Of a DNA stretch of 64,000 nt, positions 26,068-33,472 are shown one piece after another (position 1 is the first letter of the stretch; each line of letters starts with the position of its first letter). The translations under genes were made by a program, and so were the position numbers. This DNA comes from Acidocella sp. (GTDB lineage: Bacteria > Pseudomonadota > Alphaproteobacteria > Acetobacterales > Acetobacteraceae), in the NCBI GenBank assembly GCA_031291755.1, contig JARLIK010000017.1:62001-126000 (forward strand), read 5' to 3'. The notes beneath the pieces are model-generated. The model did no database searches. It worked only from the letters and a program-made list of their open reading frames with translations, and was not told the DNA's origin.

Positions 26068-27132
26068 TTACGCCGACACCAGCGTGATCACGTTGCGGAT
26101 GGTGCCGATCTGAGCGATTTCGGTTTCCAGCACGTCGCCGGGTTTTAAAAACTCCGGCGGGGTGCGGGCGGCGCCGATGCCCGAAGGTGTGCCGGTGGCG
26201 ATCATGTCGCCGGGTTCTAGCGTGAGTCCGAGCGAAAGTTCGCTGACGATACGCGGGATTTTGAAATACATTTTGCTGGTGTTGATGCTCTGCTTGACCA
26301 CGCCGTTGACGCGGGTTGAGAGGTCGAGGTTGTTGTAATCAAGGTCGCTGGCGGGGATGATCCAAGGGCCCATCGGGCCGTGGCCGTCGAGGCTTTTGCC
26401 TTTGAACCATTGGCCGCCGTGGTCCATCTGGATGTCGCGGGCGGTGGTGTCGTTAATGACCGTGTAGCCGAACACGTAGTTCATTGCGTCGGCTTCCGTG
26501 ACGTTGCGGCCGCGCTTGCCGATGATGACGGCCAGCTCGCCCTCCCAGTCAATTTTAACCGAAACCGCCGGGTTATAGGGGATGGTGCCGAACGGGGCGT
26601 TCACGGTGTGGGTGTCCTTGGTGAAGAACACCGGGTGCGCGGGTAATGGCGCGGCGGCTTTTTTAGCGGTCAGGCTTTCCTCGAAATGTTCCAGATAATT
26701 CCAGCCGACAGCGTAAACATTGCGAGTCGGGGTAGGAATGGGGGCAAGTAGGGTGACATTGGCCAGGGTATGATGCGCACCGGTGCTGGCGAGGTGGCGG
26801 GCTTGCGCGAGGCCGGTTGCCCCCGAGGCGGTGAGCGAGACCATGCTGGCGGGGTCAAACGCCAGACGGATGCCTGCGGCGTGTGCGGCCTGGCCGAAAT
26901 CAACCACGCCGCCGGCATCATTCACCGCGCCGACGCGGGTGGCGCCGCCGGATTTTGGGGTGAAGCTGACCAGCCGCAGTGTGGCGGCTTTACCGGCGGG
27001 CGATGCCGGTATGCTGGGCGTGGACGCGGCATCCGGTGTGTCGGCCATCGCAGCCTTGGTCTGGGCGGCTAGCAGCGTGCCGGCAGCGACGCCGGTGCCG
27101 AGCTTGAGAAATTTGCGGCGTGAATCTTCCAT
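26068..27132 (-). CDS. Fumarylacetoacetate-hydrolase-family protein with Tat-type signal
   Basis: 354 aa. The N-terminus SRRKFLKLGTGVAAGTLLAA is a textbook twin-arginine signal, with a cleavage-like AMA further on. The catalytic domain is FAH/MhpD-like: AVGWNYLEHFEE, then WEGELAVIIGKRGRNV, FGYTVINDTTARDIQ and the metal-ligand region GDMIATGTPSGIG. Most family members are cytoplasmic enzymes of aromatic or sugar-acid breakdown, so export would be unusual. A strong site (GGAGGAAAGTACC) precedes the ATG. Convergent with DUF2892; the next minus-strand gene upstream is a secreted hydrolase. Confidence 0.88.
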   Translation of the reverse strand: MEDSRRKFLKLGTGVAAGTLLAAQTKAAMADTPDAASTPSIPASPAGKAATLRLVSFTPKSGGATRVGAVNDAGGVVDFGQAAHAAGIRLAFDPASMVSLTASGATGLAQARHLASTGAHHTLANVTLLAPIPTPTRNVYAVGWNYLEHFEESLTAKKAAAPLPAHPVFFTKDTHTVNAPFGTIPYNPAVSVKIDWEGELAVIIGKRGRNVTEADAMNYVFGYTVINDTTARDIQMDHGGQWFKGKSLDGHGPMGPWIIPASDLDYNNLDLSTRVNGVVKQSINTSKMYFKIPRIVSELSLGLTLEPGDMIATGTPSGIGAARTPPEFLKPGDVLETEIAQIGTIRNVITLVSA

Positions 27133-27202
27133 GGTACTTTCCTCCGGTTTTTTATGAGTTGGTTGGCGTTTTTAAAATTGTTAATGAACTCTATAAAACT
27201 TT

Positions 27203-28018
27203 TTATTTATCCTCAATGAAATTGATCATCGCGCTGACTGCCTGATTTTCCACGCCCAAATAGCCGTGGTAGGACAGCGGGTCGCACGGGCCAGATATTG
27301 GCGTATCGCCGCCGTCGATGAGGATAGATTTGGTGCGTGGCGAGGCGGTCATGCGCGATGCCAGGACGCTGGCGTTGCCGGGTGGGCTGGAACGGCAGGC
27401 GTCCTCGGTGTCGTCCATCACCAGAGCTGGCACGGTGATGGCGGCGAGGTTGAGGCTGCCAATACCACCGCCGGGAGCATTGCGGCTGGTGATACTGACC
27501 GATGAGGTGAGGATGACGCCAGCGATTTTATTTTGCAGGGCAATGGCGTTAGCCGCTGCCGAGATGCTGCCCATGCTGGTGCCCACCAGCCAGACCGGTA
27601 CGCTGGTATGCTGCGTAATCCAGCCGAGCACATCGGCAATATCCTGCGCATGTTCAGGGCTTTTACGAAATGCTTCGTCGAAGCCATCGGGGCGGTCAGA
27701 CGGGGTATCGACCAGCACGGTGGCGATGTTGGCGGCGGTGAACATCTGGCGGGTGCGGATCAGGAAATTTTTGTTGGTGATGGTAAGGCTGCCGTCCGGG
27801 TTGGCCTGGGCGGTGAACACGCCGTCGCCGCCGGGGAACAATATCACCACCGCAACCGGGTTGGCTTGGATGTTGGCAATGAAGGATTGTGTGACGCTGG
27901 GGCGGGTGGCGATGGTGACGGCAATATCGTCAGCCCGGGCGATGCTGGTGCTGAGCAGCAGCGCGAACACGCCAAGGCAAATGGCTTGATACTTTGCAGC
28001 GGCACGCAGGATAGACAT
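27203..28018 (-). CDS. Secreted alpha/beta-hydrolase
   Basis: 271 aa with a signal peptide (GVFALLLSTSIARA). Elements of the fold are visible: the oxyanion-type strand VAVVILFPGGDG, the nucleophile elbow VGTSMGSISAA with Ser in GTSMG, an acidic residue in VMDDTEDACR and a late histidine in LSYHGYLG. Substrate unknown. It shares a direction with the SRPBCC/ArsR genes upstream (20-base gap), so it may be in one transcript with them. Confidence 0.78.
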   Translation of the reverse strand: MSILRAAAKYQAICLGVFALLLSTSIARADDIAVTIATRPSVTQSFIANIQANPVAVVILFPGGDGVFTAQANPDGSLTITNKNFLIRTRQMFTAANIATVLVDTPSDRPDGFDEAFRKSPEHAQDIADVLGWITQHTSVPVWLVGTSMGSISAAANAIALQNKIAGVILTSSVSITSRNAPGGGIGSLNLAAITVPALVMDDTEDACRSSPPGNASVLASRMTASPRTKSILIDGGDTPISGPCDPLSYHGYLGVENQAVSAMINFIEDK

Positions 28019-28038
28019 GCGAGGTCTCCAAACGGAGC

Positions 28039-28953
28039 CTAATTCTGCAATGAAACTTCAAGCTGGTCCAGTAGCCAGCCGGTGCCGTGCTCGCGGGTGC
28101 TGGCGTCGTCAAAGCCGTCGAGAAATGCGCCATGTTCGGTAACGCTAAGGTTTGTGCCGTTAGCGCTGGGGTGCAGCTCGATGGTGGCGAGTGAGATCGA
28201 TATTTTCTGGCCGCCCAGATGCATTTCGTAACAATAAATCAGGCGCTGGTTTTCGATCACGTCGTAATACAGCGCATCAAACATATGCTCGCTGTCGTCG
28301 GGCCAGCGGCCGGTGAGGTGTTCGCGGCCGCCGGGACGCACATCCATGCTGCGTTGCAGAATTGTGCAGGCGGGGTTTGATTCAAACCATTTGGCCTTGG
28401 CGGCGCGGTCGGTGAAGGCGTGGAAGATGGTGGCGGGGCTGGCGTTGTAATGGCGCTTGATGGTGAAGCTGCCGTGGCTGACATTGCGCGGGCGGGTCGC
28501 GGCGAGATGCGCCTGTAATTTATCGAGCGTGGAGGCCCAGCCGATGGGGGCGCCGTTGATATGCATGTAGGCGGCGGCATCGAAAATTTTGTAGCTCTGC
28601 TCGACATTCATGCGGGTGCCGTGCTGCAGATGCTCGAAGGTGACGATGGTGTGGGCGGTGAACAGAATTTTGCCGTCGCGTGGAATATCCAGGGTAAATA
28701 CCAAACGCTCAGGTGCGGTGATTTCGATGAAATTTCCGTGCGCTGGGTATTCAGTGCCGTCTGGTGCTTGCATGGTAAATGAGAAAACGCCGCCGGGCGT
28801 GAAGTCGACCTCGGCGGTAGGGATGGTGAGGCCTTCGGGGCAGAACCAGTTTTTAATATGGGCGGCGCTGCTCCAGGCGGCAAATACCTGGGCCGGTGGT
28901 GCGGCGTAAACGCGCGAGAGTTTCAGCGGGGCTGGACTGATTTCAACTTTCAT
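28039..28953 (-). CDS. Tandem double SRPBCC (AHSA1-like) domain protein
   Basis: 304 aa with two START/AHSA1-like halves. The first begins LKLSRVYAAPPAQVFAAW with FTPGGVFSFTMQAPDGTEYP; the second begins FTIKRHYNASPATIFHAF with VRPGGREHLTGRWPDDSEH and ends EHGTGWLLDQLE, the usual SRPBCC closing helix. These domains bind hydrophobic ligands. Only the second half keeps the complete ending. It overlaps the ArsR-type regulator by 11 bases. ArsR plus SRPBCC pairs are common; the fused pair of domains is less so. Confidence 0.85.
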   Translation of the reverse strand: MKVEISPAPLKLSRVYAAPPAQVFAAWSSAAHIKNWFCPEGLTIPTAEVDFTPGGVFSFTMQAPDGTEYPAHGNFIEITAPERLVFTLDIPRDGKILFTAHTIVTFEHLQHGTRMNVEQSYKIFDAAAYMHINGAPIGWASTLDKLQAHLAATRPRNVSHGSFTIKRHYNASPATIFHAFTDRAAKAKWFESNPACTILQRSMDVRPGGREHLTGRWPDDSEHMFDALYYDVIENQRLIYCYEMHLGGQKISISLATIELHPSANGTNLSVTEHGAFLDGFDDASTREHGTGWLLDQLEVSLQN

Positions 28954-29287
28954 TGGCGTTTCCTTGAGATTTTAGAGTGTCGAGATAACTGCCCAGCCGG
29001 TCCAGCCGTTGCTCCCATTCAGTGCGCCTGGCGTTCAGCCAGGTTTCGGCTTGGCTCAAGGCAGTGGGATTCAGGCGGCAGGTGCGGGTGCGGCCGGTTT
29101 TTTCGGAGAGCACCAGGCCGGAGCCGGTGAGTACATCGAGATGCTGCATCACCGCCGAGAGTGACATGGCGAGCGGGCTGGCGAGTTCGCTCACCGAGGC
29201 CGGGCTGCGGGTGAGGCGCTCCAGCATCGCGCGGCGGGTGGGGTCGGCCAGGGCTTGGAAGGTGAGGTCGAGCTGTTGGTTAAGCAT
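28943..29287 (-). CDS. ArsR-family transcriptional regulator
   Basis: Winged-helix repressor of about 114 aa: LTFQALADPTRRAMLERL, SVSELASPLAMSLSAVMQHL (helix-turn-helix) and LVLSEKTGRTRTCRLNPTAL (wing). No metal-binding ELCVCD motif is present, so it belongs to the group that regulates SRPBCC genes rather than arsenic genes. The track start at 29389 adds an unlikely cysteine-rich leader; the ATG at 29287 (MLNQQLDLTFQ) fits the family. Overlap with the SRPBCC gene indicates translational coupling and probable self-regulation of the pair. Confidence 0.9.
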   Translation of the reverse strand: MLNQQLDLTFQALADPTRRAMLERLTRSPASVSELASPLAMSLSAVMQHLDVLTGSGLVLSEKTGRTRTCRLNPTALSQAETWLNARRTEWEQRLDRLGSYLDTLKSQGNANES

Positions 29288-29393
29288 GTGCTTAAGTATC
29301 AAAGCATGGCAAAAACCGCAAGCAAATAAAATCAGGCGTTTGATGGTGGTGGGCTGCCCGATGCAAATCAGCACCGGGCAGCGGATCACCTAG

Positions 29394-29600
29394 TTATTTA
29401 GCGTGCGCAGGCTGCGGGGCAGATTTCTGCGCGGCCTGGGTGGATGTTGCATGGGCTTTTTCAGACAGGCTCTGCGCCTTGTGTGAGCTATCGACAGCCG
29501 CTTTGGTGTCGGACTTGCCGTGCAGAGTAGCGGCGTCGTGATGAGCCTTGGCGGCGTCTTCGTGCAGTTTTGCAGCTTCGGTATGAGTTGCTTGAGCCAT
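29394..29600 (-). CDS. Small His/Ala-rich helical protein
   Basis: 68 aa, MAQATHTEAAKLHEDAAKAH and onward, with His and Ala recurring every three to four residues, then KSDTKAAVDSSHKAQSLSEK. It should form an amphipathic helix or coiled coil, with six or more histidines. The start is set by AAGGA seven bases before the ATG at 29600; the track start lies 141 bases upstream. I recognise no functional family. The nearest same-strand gene upstream is nikR, 226 bases away, so a metal role is possible but not shown. The 5' leader holds the palindrome GCATTGCACACGCAATGC. Confidence 0.75.
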   Translation of the reverse strand: MAQATHTEAAKLHEDAAKAHHDAATLHGKSDTKAAVDSSHKAQSLSEKAHATSTQAAQKSAPQPAHAK

Positions 29601-29826
29601 GATGGTTTCCTTGATTAAGGTTATGCGCATTGCGTGTGCAATGCGTTTGCGCTGATGAAGGTAACTGCGCATGATGTGCGGCTCCGACATCGGCCAACAA
29701 CAGATTATGCATAGCCGGCTTGGAAACAACCCAGAAAACAATTAATAAGAATTAAACGCATCGACAGATGTTGCGTTGTTTATCAGAGAATCATTTATAT
29801 TACGTTATTGTATCATTTTAACTGTG

Positions 29827-30285
29827 CTACAGGGCCTCGTGCGTGTGCGGTGGCGCGCCGGGTTCGTGGTGGTGGCTGTGCGCGGTGAGTTTTAGCGGCA
29901 CGATGTGCAAATTGGCGTGACGGACGCCGCGCTGGGCGGTGAGTTCGTCCGCCATTTTTTTAATCGCATCGATGGGGCCGCGCAGGATGGACACTTCCAG
30001 GCAGCTTTCATGGTCGAAATGCACATGGGTGGTGGCGATGCCGAGGTCGTGGTGGTCGTGCTGGGCGTTGACCAGGCGCTGCGCCAGGTCGCGGGTGGAA
30101 TGGTCGTACACATAAGTAAGCGTGGCGACGCAGGGGGCGCGGCCGGCGGTGGCGTAGTCGTTTTTGGCCGCCTCGCGTACCAGCTCGCGGATGGCTTCCG
30201 AGCGGCTGGGGTAGCCGCGTTTTTCCACCAGGGCGTCAACCGAGGCGAGCAGGTCGTCGTCGATGGTGATGGTGATGCGTTCCAT
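29827..30285 (-). CDS. nikR: Nickel-responsive regulator NikR
   Basis: Ribbon-helix-helix repressor (RITITIDDDLLASVDALVEK) with a C-terminal ACT-like nickel-binding domain. The nickel ligands are all seen: a His in the HDHHD segment (E. coli H76 equivalent), then THVHFDHESC giving H87, H89 and C95 equivalents. A His-rich tail (TAHSHHHEPGAPPHTHEAL) extends past the usual end. 152 aa. It is divergent from a NiCoT nickel transporter, and an exact NikR operator lies between them. Confidence 0.95.
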   Translation of the reverse strand: MERITITIDDDLLASVDALVEKRGYPSRSEAIRELVREAAKNDYATAGRAPCVATLTYVYDHSTRDLAQRLVNAQHDHHDLGIATTHVHFDHESCLEVSILRGPIDAIKKMADELTAQRGVRHANLHIVPLKLTAHSHHHEPGAPPHTHEAL

Positions 30286-30383
30286 GGCTTTGCTCCAGCG
30301 GCTGGCGTTGGGGTATTCTGGCGGGTTGTGGCGCGTGGTGCAATGTTCGTTTAGCGGACAAAAAGTTCATTGATTGACGGACC

Positions 30384-30411
30384 GTATGATAGATTGTAAA
30401 GAAGATCATAC
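30384..30411. promoter_or_regulatory. NikR operator GTATGA-N16-TCATAC
   Basis: GTATGA (30384-30389) and TCATAC (30406-30411) are separated by exactly 16 bases, the known E. coli NikR operator. The first arm overlaps a TATGAT that could be the -10 of the transporter promoter. Nickel-loaded NikR binding here would shut off uptake. Confidence 0.9.
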
Positions 30412-30434
30412 CAAATTTGGAGGGGGTGAAGCCT

Positions 30435-31496
30435 ATGCTGGCGAGTTTGCGGCATGTTTTGAGCAATAGCAGCCAGAATCTGCGCGGCAAGATCACCCTC
30501 ATGTACGTGTTTTTGATAGCGGCCAACGTGGGTTTATGGGCTTTGGCGGTGGTTACTTTCCGGCATTACCCGGTGCTGCTGGGAACCAGCTTTTTGGCCT
30601 ATAGTTTTGGGCTGCGCCATTCGGTGGATGCTGACCATATTGCCGCCATCGATAATGTGACCCGTAAATTGATGGGCCAGGGCAAGCGGCCGGTGGGCAT
30701 TGGGCTATATTTCTCGCTGGGTCATTCCAGCGTGGTGTTTGCGCTTTCCGCCGCCGTGGCGCTGGGGGCAGTGGCCTTGAAAAACCATTTTGGTGATTTG
30801 GAAAATTTCGGCAATATTGTTGGCACTTTGGTCTCGGCGCTGTTTCTGTTCGCGATCGCGCTGATGAATTTGCTGGTGCTGGCCGGCATTTTCAAAACTT
30901 TTAGGCACGTCAAGGCCGGTGGGCTGTACGAGGATGAGGATTTAAATCTGCTGCTGGCCAAGCGCGGGTTTTTTGGGCGCATCTTCCGCGGGTTGTTTCA
31001 TTTGGTGGACCATAGCTGGCAGATGTATCTGGTGGGGTTTTTGTTCGGGCTGGGGTTTGATACCGCCACTGAGGTTGGGCTGCTGGGGATTTCTGCAGCT
31101 GAGGCCTCGCATGGGTTGCCGATATGGTCGATCATGGTGTTTCCGGCGTTGTTTACCGCCGGCATGGCGCTGATCGATACCACCGACAGTATTCTCATGC
31201 TGGGCGCCTATGGCTGGGCTTTCGCCAAGCCACTGCGCAAACTTTATTATAATATCACCATCACCTCGGTTTCGGTGCTGGTGGCGGTGATCGTGGGCGG
31301 GCTGGAAACTTTGGGGCTGGTGCAGGGGGAGATGAATTTCTCGGGGCCGTTCTGGGGGGCGATTGCTAATTTGAACAATAATTTCGGCATGCTGGGTTAT
31401 GTGATTATTGGAATTTTCATGGTGAGCTGGCTGGTTTCCGTGATGGTTTATAAGTTCAACGGCTATGACGATATTGAGGTCCGTGCGGCTGAGTGA
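30435..31496 (+). CDS. NiCoT-family nickel/cobalt permease
   Basis: High-affinity Ni2+/Co2+ importer of the HoxN/NixA type, eight membrane helices. Signature motifs are all there: FGLRHSVDADHIAAIDNVTR (helix II metal motif), FSLGHSSVVFALS, LFGLGFDTATEVGLL and GMALIDTTDSILMLGAYGWA. The ATG at 30435 follows GGAGGGGG with 8 bases spacing, giving 353 aa; the track's TTG lies on the ribosome binding site. The upstream NikR operator indicates nickel control. No nickel enzyme (urease, hydrogenase) is in the window, so its client is elsewhere. Confidence 0.94.
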   Translation: MLASLRHVLSNSSQNLRGKITLMYVFLIAANVGLWALAVVTFRHYPVLLGTSFLAYSFGLRHSVDADHIAAIDNVTRKLMGQGKRPVGIGLYFSLGHSSVVFALSAAVALGAVALKNHFGDLENFGNIVGTLVSALFLFAIALMNLLVLAGIFKTFRHVKAGGLYEDEDLNLLLAKRGFFGRIFRGLFHLVDHSWQMYLVGFLFGLGFDTATEVGLLGISAAEASHGLPIWSIMVFPALFTAGMALIDTTDSILMLGAYGWAFAKPLRKLYYNITITSVSVLVAVIVGGLETLGLVQGEMNFSGPFWGAIANLNNNFGMLGYVIIGIFMVSWLVSVMVYKFNGYDDIEVRAAE

Positions 31497-31574
31497 GGGC
31501 GGAGGGCAGATTTGTTGTAACATTTCCTGGCGCGGCCATTAACCAATGCCGGTAAACTACCTATAATAAGGGGC

Positions 31575-32171
31575 ATGATGAAACGGCGGATGCTGATGGT
31601 TTCGGTGCTGGCGTTGGCAGGCTGCGCCGGGGTGCAGGGGTTCAATAGCGACCTGCCGGCGCGTGAGGTGGGCAGTTTGCCCACCGATGCGTTTGGCGAT
31701 GCGGTGGTGGGGGAAGACCCGGCGATCGCGGCGATGAATGCGGCGACCTATGCGTTTGCCCATCCGGGTGCGATGCAGGGCCAGCCGGCGGATATGGCGC
31801 TGGCGATTGCGTCGCTGGAGGCGATGGCCGGACAGTTTGCGACCGGCGGCCGCTGGAGTGACATGAATAATCTGGCGAAAGTGCAAATGCTGGATGCCAG
31901 GGCCAAGGTGCGGGTGGTTCTGGGCGTGACGCCGGATGCTGATTGCCAGGATGTCATCGACGGGCTGGTGGGGGCAGCGCAGGCGATCAAGCGCGGCGAT
32001 GCGAACGGCGCGCGGCTGGCGGTGGCGGGGGCCGAATTCACCAAGGGGCCGGATGCTACGCTGCAACTGCTGGCGCATTTTCCAGCAGTACCGGCGGCGA
32101 ATGTGGCGACCCAGATGGCCAGCCCGTATTTGTATCCGATGGGTGGGGATGGGTTTGGGAATATGATGTGA
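31575..32171 (+). CDS. Hypothetical lipoprotein
   Basis: 198 aa with a lipoprotein signal (MLMVSVLALAGCAG) and so probably anchored in the outer or inner membrane. The rest is alanine-rich and mostly helical, with DMNNLAKVQMLDARAKVRVVLG as the most distinctive part. I do not recognise a family; related short lipoproteins are common in Acetobacteraceae. AAGGGGC precedes tandem ATGs at 31575 and 31578. Confidence 0.75.
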   Translation: MMKRRMLMVSVLALAGCAGVQGFNSDLPAREVGSLPTDAFGDAVVGEDPAIAAMNAATYAFAHPGAMQGQPADMALAIASLEAMAGQFATGGRWSDMNNLAKVQMLDARAKVRVVLGVTPDADCQDVIDGLVGAAQAIKRGDANGARLAVAGAEFTKGPDATLQLLAHFPAVPAANVATQMASPYLYPMGGDGFGNMM

Positions 32172-32220
32172 GTGGGGGGGGGTGAACGCCCGCCCTATGC
32201 TCACAGACCGGCGGTTTTGT

Positions 32221-32530
32221 TCAAAGCTGATCCGCAATGAAGATTTCAACGTACTTAATCATATCCAGCACATCGTTATCGTTAAACTGTTCATAATGGC
32301 CGTTATGCGCTTTTGTATCAGAAGATTGTAAACCCCAGCCTTGGCAAGGTCTGCATTCATTTTATCAAGCTTATCCTTGTTTCCGGTAGTAATTCCAGCG
32401 CCGACGCAGAGTTGTCTGATGGTGGTCTCCAAGACTAGGTGTCTTTTATGTACTGTACCGTCGCCTCGACAGTTTCTAATTGTTCTGAAAGCTCTGAAAA
32501 GCGCCTCGCTAAAATGGATATGTTAGCCAC
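32221..32530 (-). pseudogene. Frameshifted remnant, possible HEPN-type small protein
   Basis: An AT-richer stretch. Reading the minus strand from a GTG at 32530 with AGGGGA six bases upstream gives VANISILARRFSELSEQL and on to a stop. Shifting frame continues as TIRQLCVGAGITTGNKDKLD then KMNADLAKAGVYN; a second shift gives SDTKAHNGHYEQFNDNDVLD and ends FIADQL-stop at 32221. The three pieces join to one plausible protein of about 100 aa. The AHNGHYEQF end recalls HEPN-type toxins, but this is weak. No ORF in the track represents it. Confidence 0.55.
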
Positions 32531-32735
32531 GTTGATTCCCCTAAATAAAGATCGGCGGACGGGCGTAACTTACACATATTCTAGAAAGTCGCATGAGGCA
32601 TGATATCAAAATCCGCTGCTCGAGAAACTTCCTATCCGGATTAATTTTGTTGACAATTCAACTATTAAGGAAGCTCGTGTCCTAGTCGAACAGCTTGATA
32701 AGAATGTGCAAATGCGGCGCTTTATGGCGACCTAA
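32520..32735 (+). pseudogene. Small gene remnant with one in-frame stop
   Basis: From an ATG at 32520 the frame reads MLATLIPLNKDRRTGVTYTY, meets a TGA at codon 28, and continues in the same frame with YQNPLLEKLPIRINFVDNST and VLVEQLDKNVQMRRFMAT before a TAA. The composition after the stop is protein-like (charged, helical). No family recognised. It overlaps the start of the opposite-strand remnant by a few bases. Confidence 0.4.
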
Positions 32736-32774
32736 AGGACTAAATTGTCATAAAAAGGTCCACTGGACGCGCTC

Positions 32775-32936
32775 CTAAATGGCCTGAAATAGCATAATCA
32801 AACCCATGGCGGTGAAGGCAACGAGCATTGCCTGGTCGAATTTCCGGCGGCGGTCTTCGCTTTTGAATTGCCTCGCCATGGCCTTGGTGATTGGTTTTTT
32901 GGTGCGTGGTTTTGCTGGGCGGCTGTAAGTGAACAT
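32775..32936 (-). CDS. Small hypothetical protein with a C-terminal membrane helix
   Basis: 53 aa starting MFTYSRPAKPRTKKP: a strongly basic N-terminal half and one hydrophobic helix at the end (MLVAFTAMGLIMLFQAI). The start is supported by AGGAGGAGG four to six bases before the ATG at 32936; the longer track ORF is not. A 36-base stem-loop (GCGGGGC ... GCCCCGC, 33000-33035, with an inner CCGGC/GCCGG stem) lies upstream in its possible leader. Function unknown. Confidence 0.6.
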   Translation of the reverse strand: MFTYSRPAKPRTKKPITKAMARQFKSEDRRRKFDQAMLVAFTAMGLIMLFQAI

Positions 32937-33145
32937 CAATCCTCCTCCTATCGAGGGTCGCTTATTTAACCGCGCCGCCATAAAATCTCGCCAGGCAAAG
33001 CGGGGCCGGCGCATAAAGCCGGTATAAAGCCCCGCCTTCCTCACCCGGCCCAAAAGCCTGGGGGCGGGAGAAGGGGGCTAAGTTGCTTTTAGGCTCACAC
33101 ATCCTACGTTGCTGGGATCGCTGATTGCGTGATGGAGGCCTTAAA

Positions 33146-33331
33146 ATGGCGATTTCCGCTGGAATGGGCAGACAGGTGGTCATCGTGCTGTACGTCATGG
33201 CGATGGCGGCCGTTATTATCGGGGTCGATATTGCCTTCTTCAGACACCGCATTTGGGAACGGTTGATGGTGAATATCGGCCTTGTTCTTGTGTTCGGGGC
33301 CTTTTACCTGAGATTTCTTAAGTTCCCATAA
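33146..33331 (+). CDS. Small two-helix membrane protein
   Basis: 61 aa, MAISAGMGRQVVIVLYVMAM then GVDIAFFRHRIWERLMVNIG and LVLVFGAFYLRFLKFP. Two hydrophobic segments flank a basic loop with FFRHRIWERL. The ATG at 33146 has GGAGG with 7-base spacing; the track's earlier start does not. I know of conserved short proteins of this type in alphaproteobacteria but no function. It lies 141 bases before ffh. Confidence 0.75.
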   Translation: MAISAGMGRQVVIVLYVMAMAAVIIGVDIAFFRHRIWERLMVNIGLVLVFGAFYLRFLKFP

Positions 33332-33472
33332 CGGGCCGACGGCGGCTCCTGAGCCTGGTGCGCCGGCGGGTTGACGGCGGGGAGCGGATGGCGCAAAGGC
33401 TGGCCTCTAAGTTGACGCCGTGCTGCGAGGGTTCGCACCACGGCGCGTTTTGCGTTGTTTGGGGGTATCTGC

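Noticed and set aside
33332-33472. Possible 4.5S RNA gene next to ffh
   Set aside because: No conserved GGUCAGG/GGAAGGAAGCA apical loop sequence is seen in the spacer.
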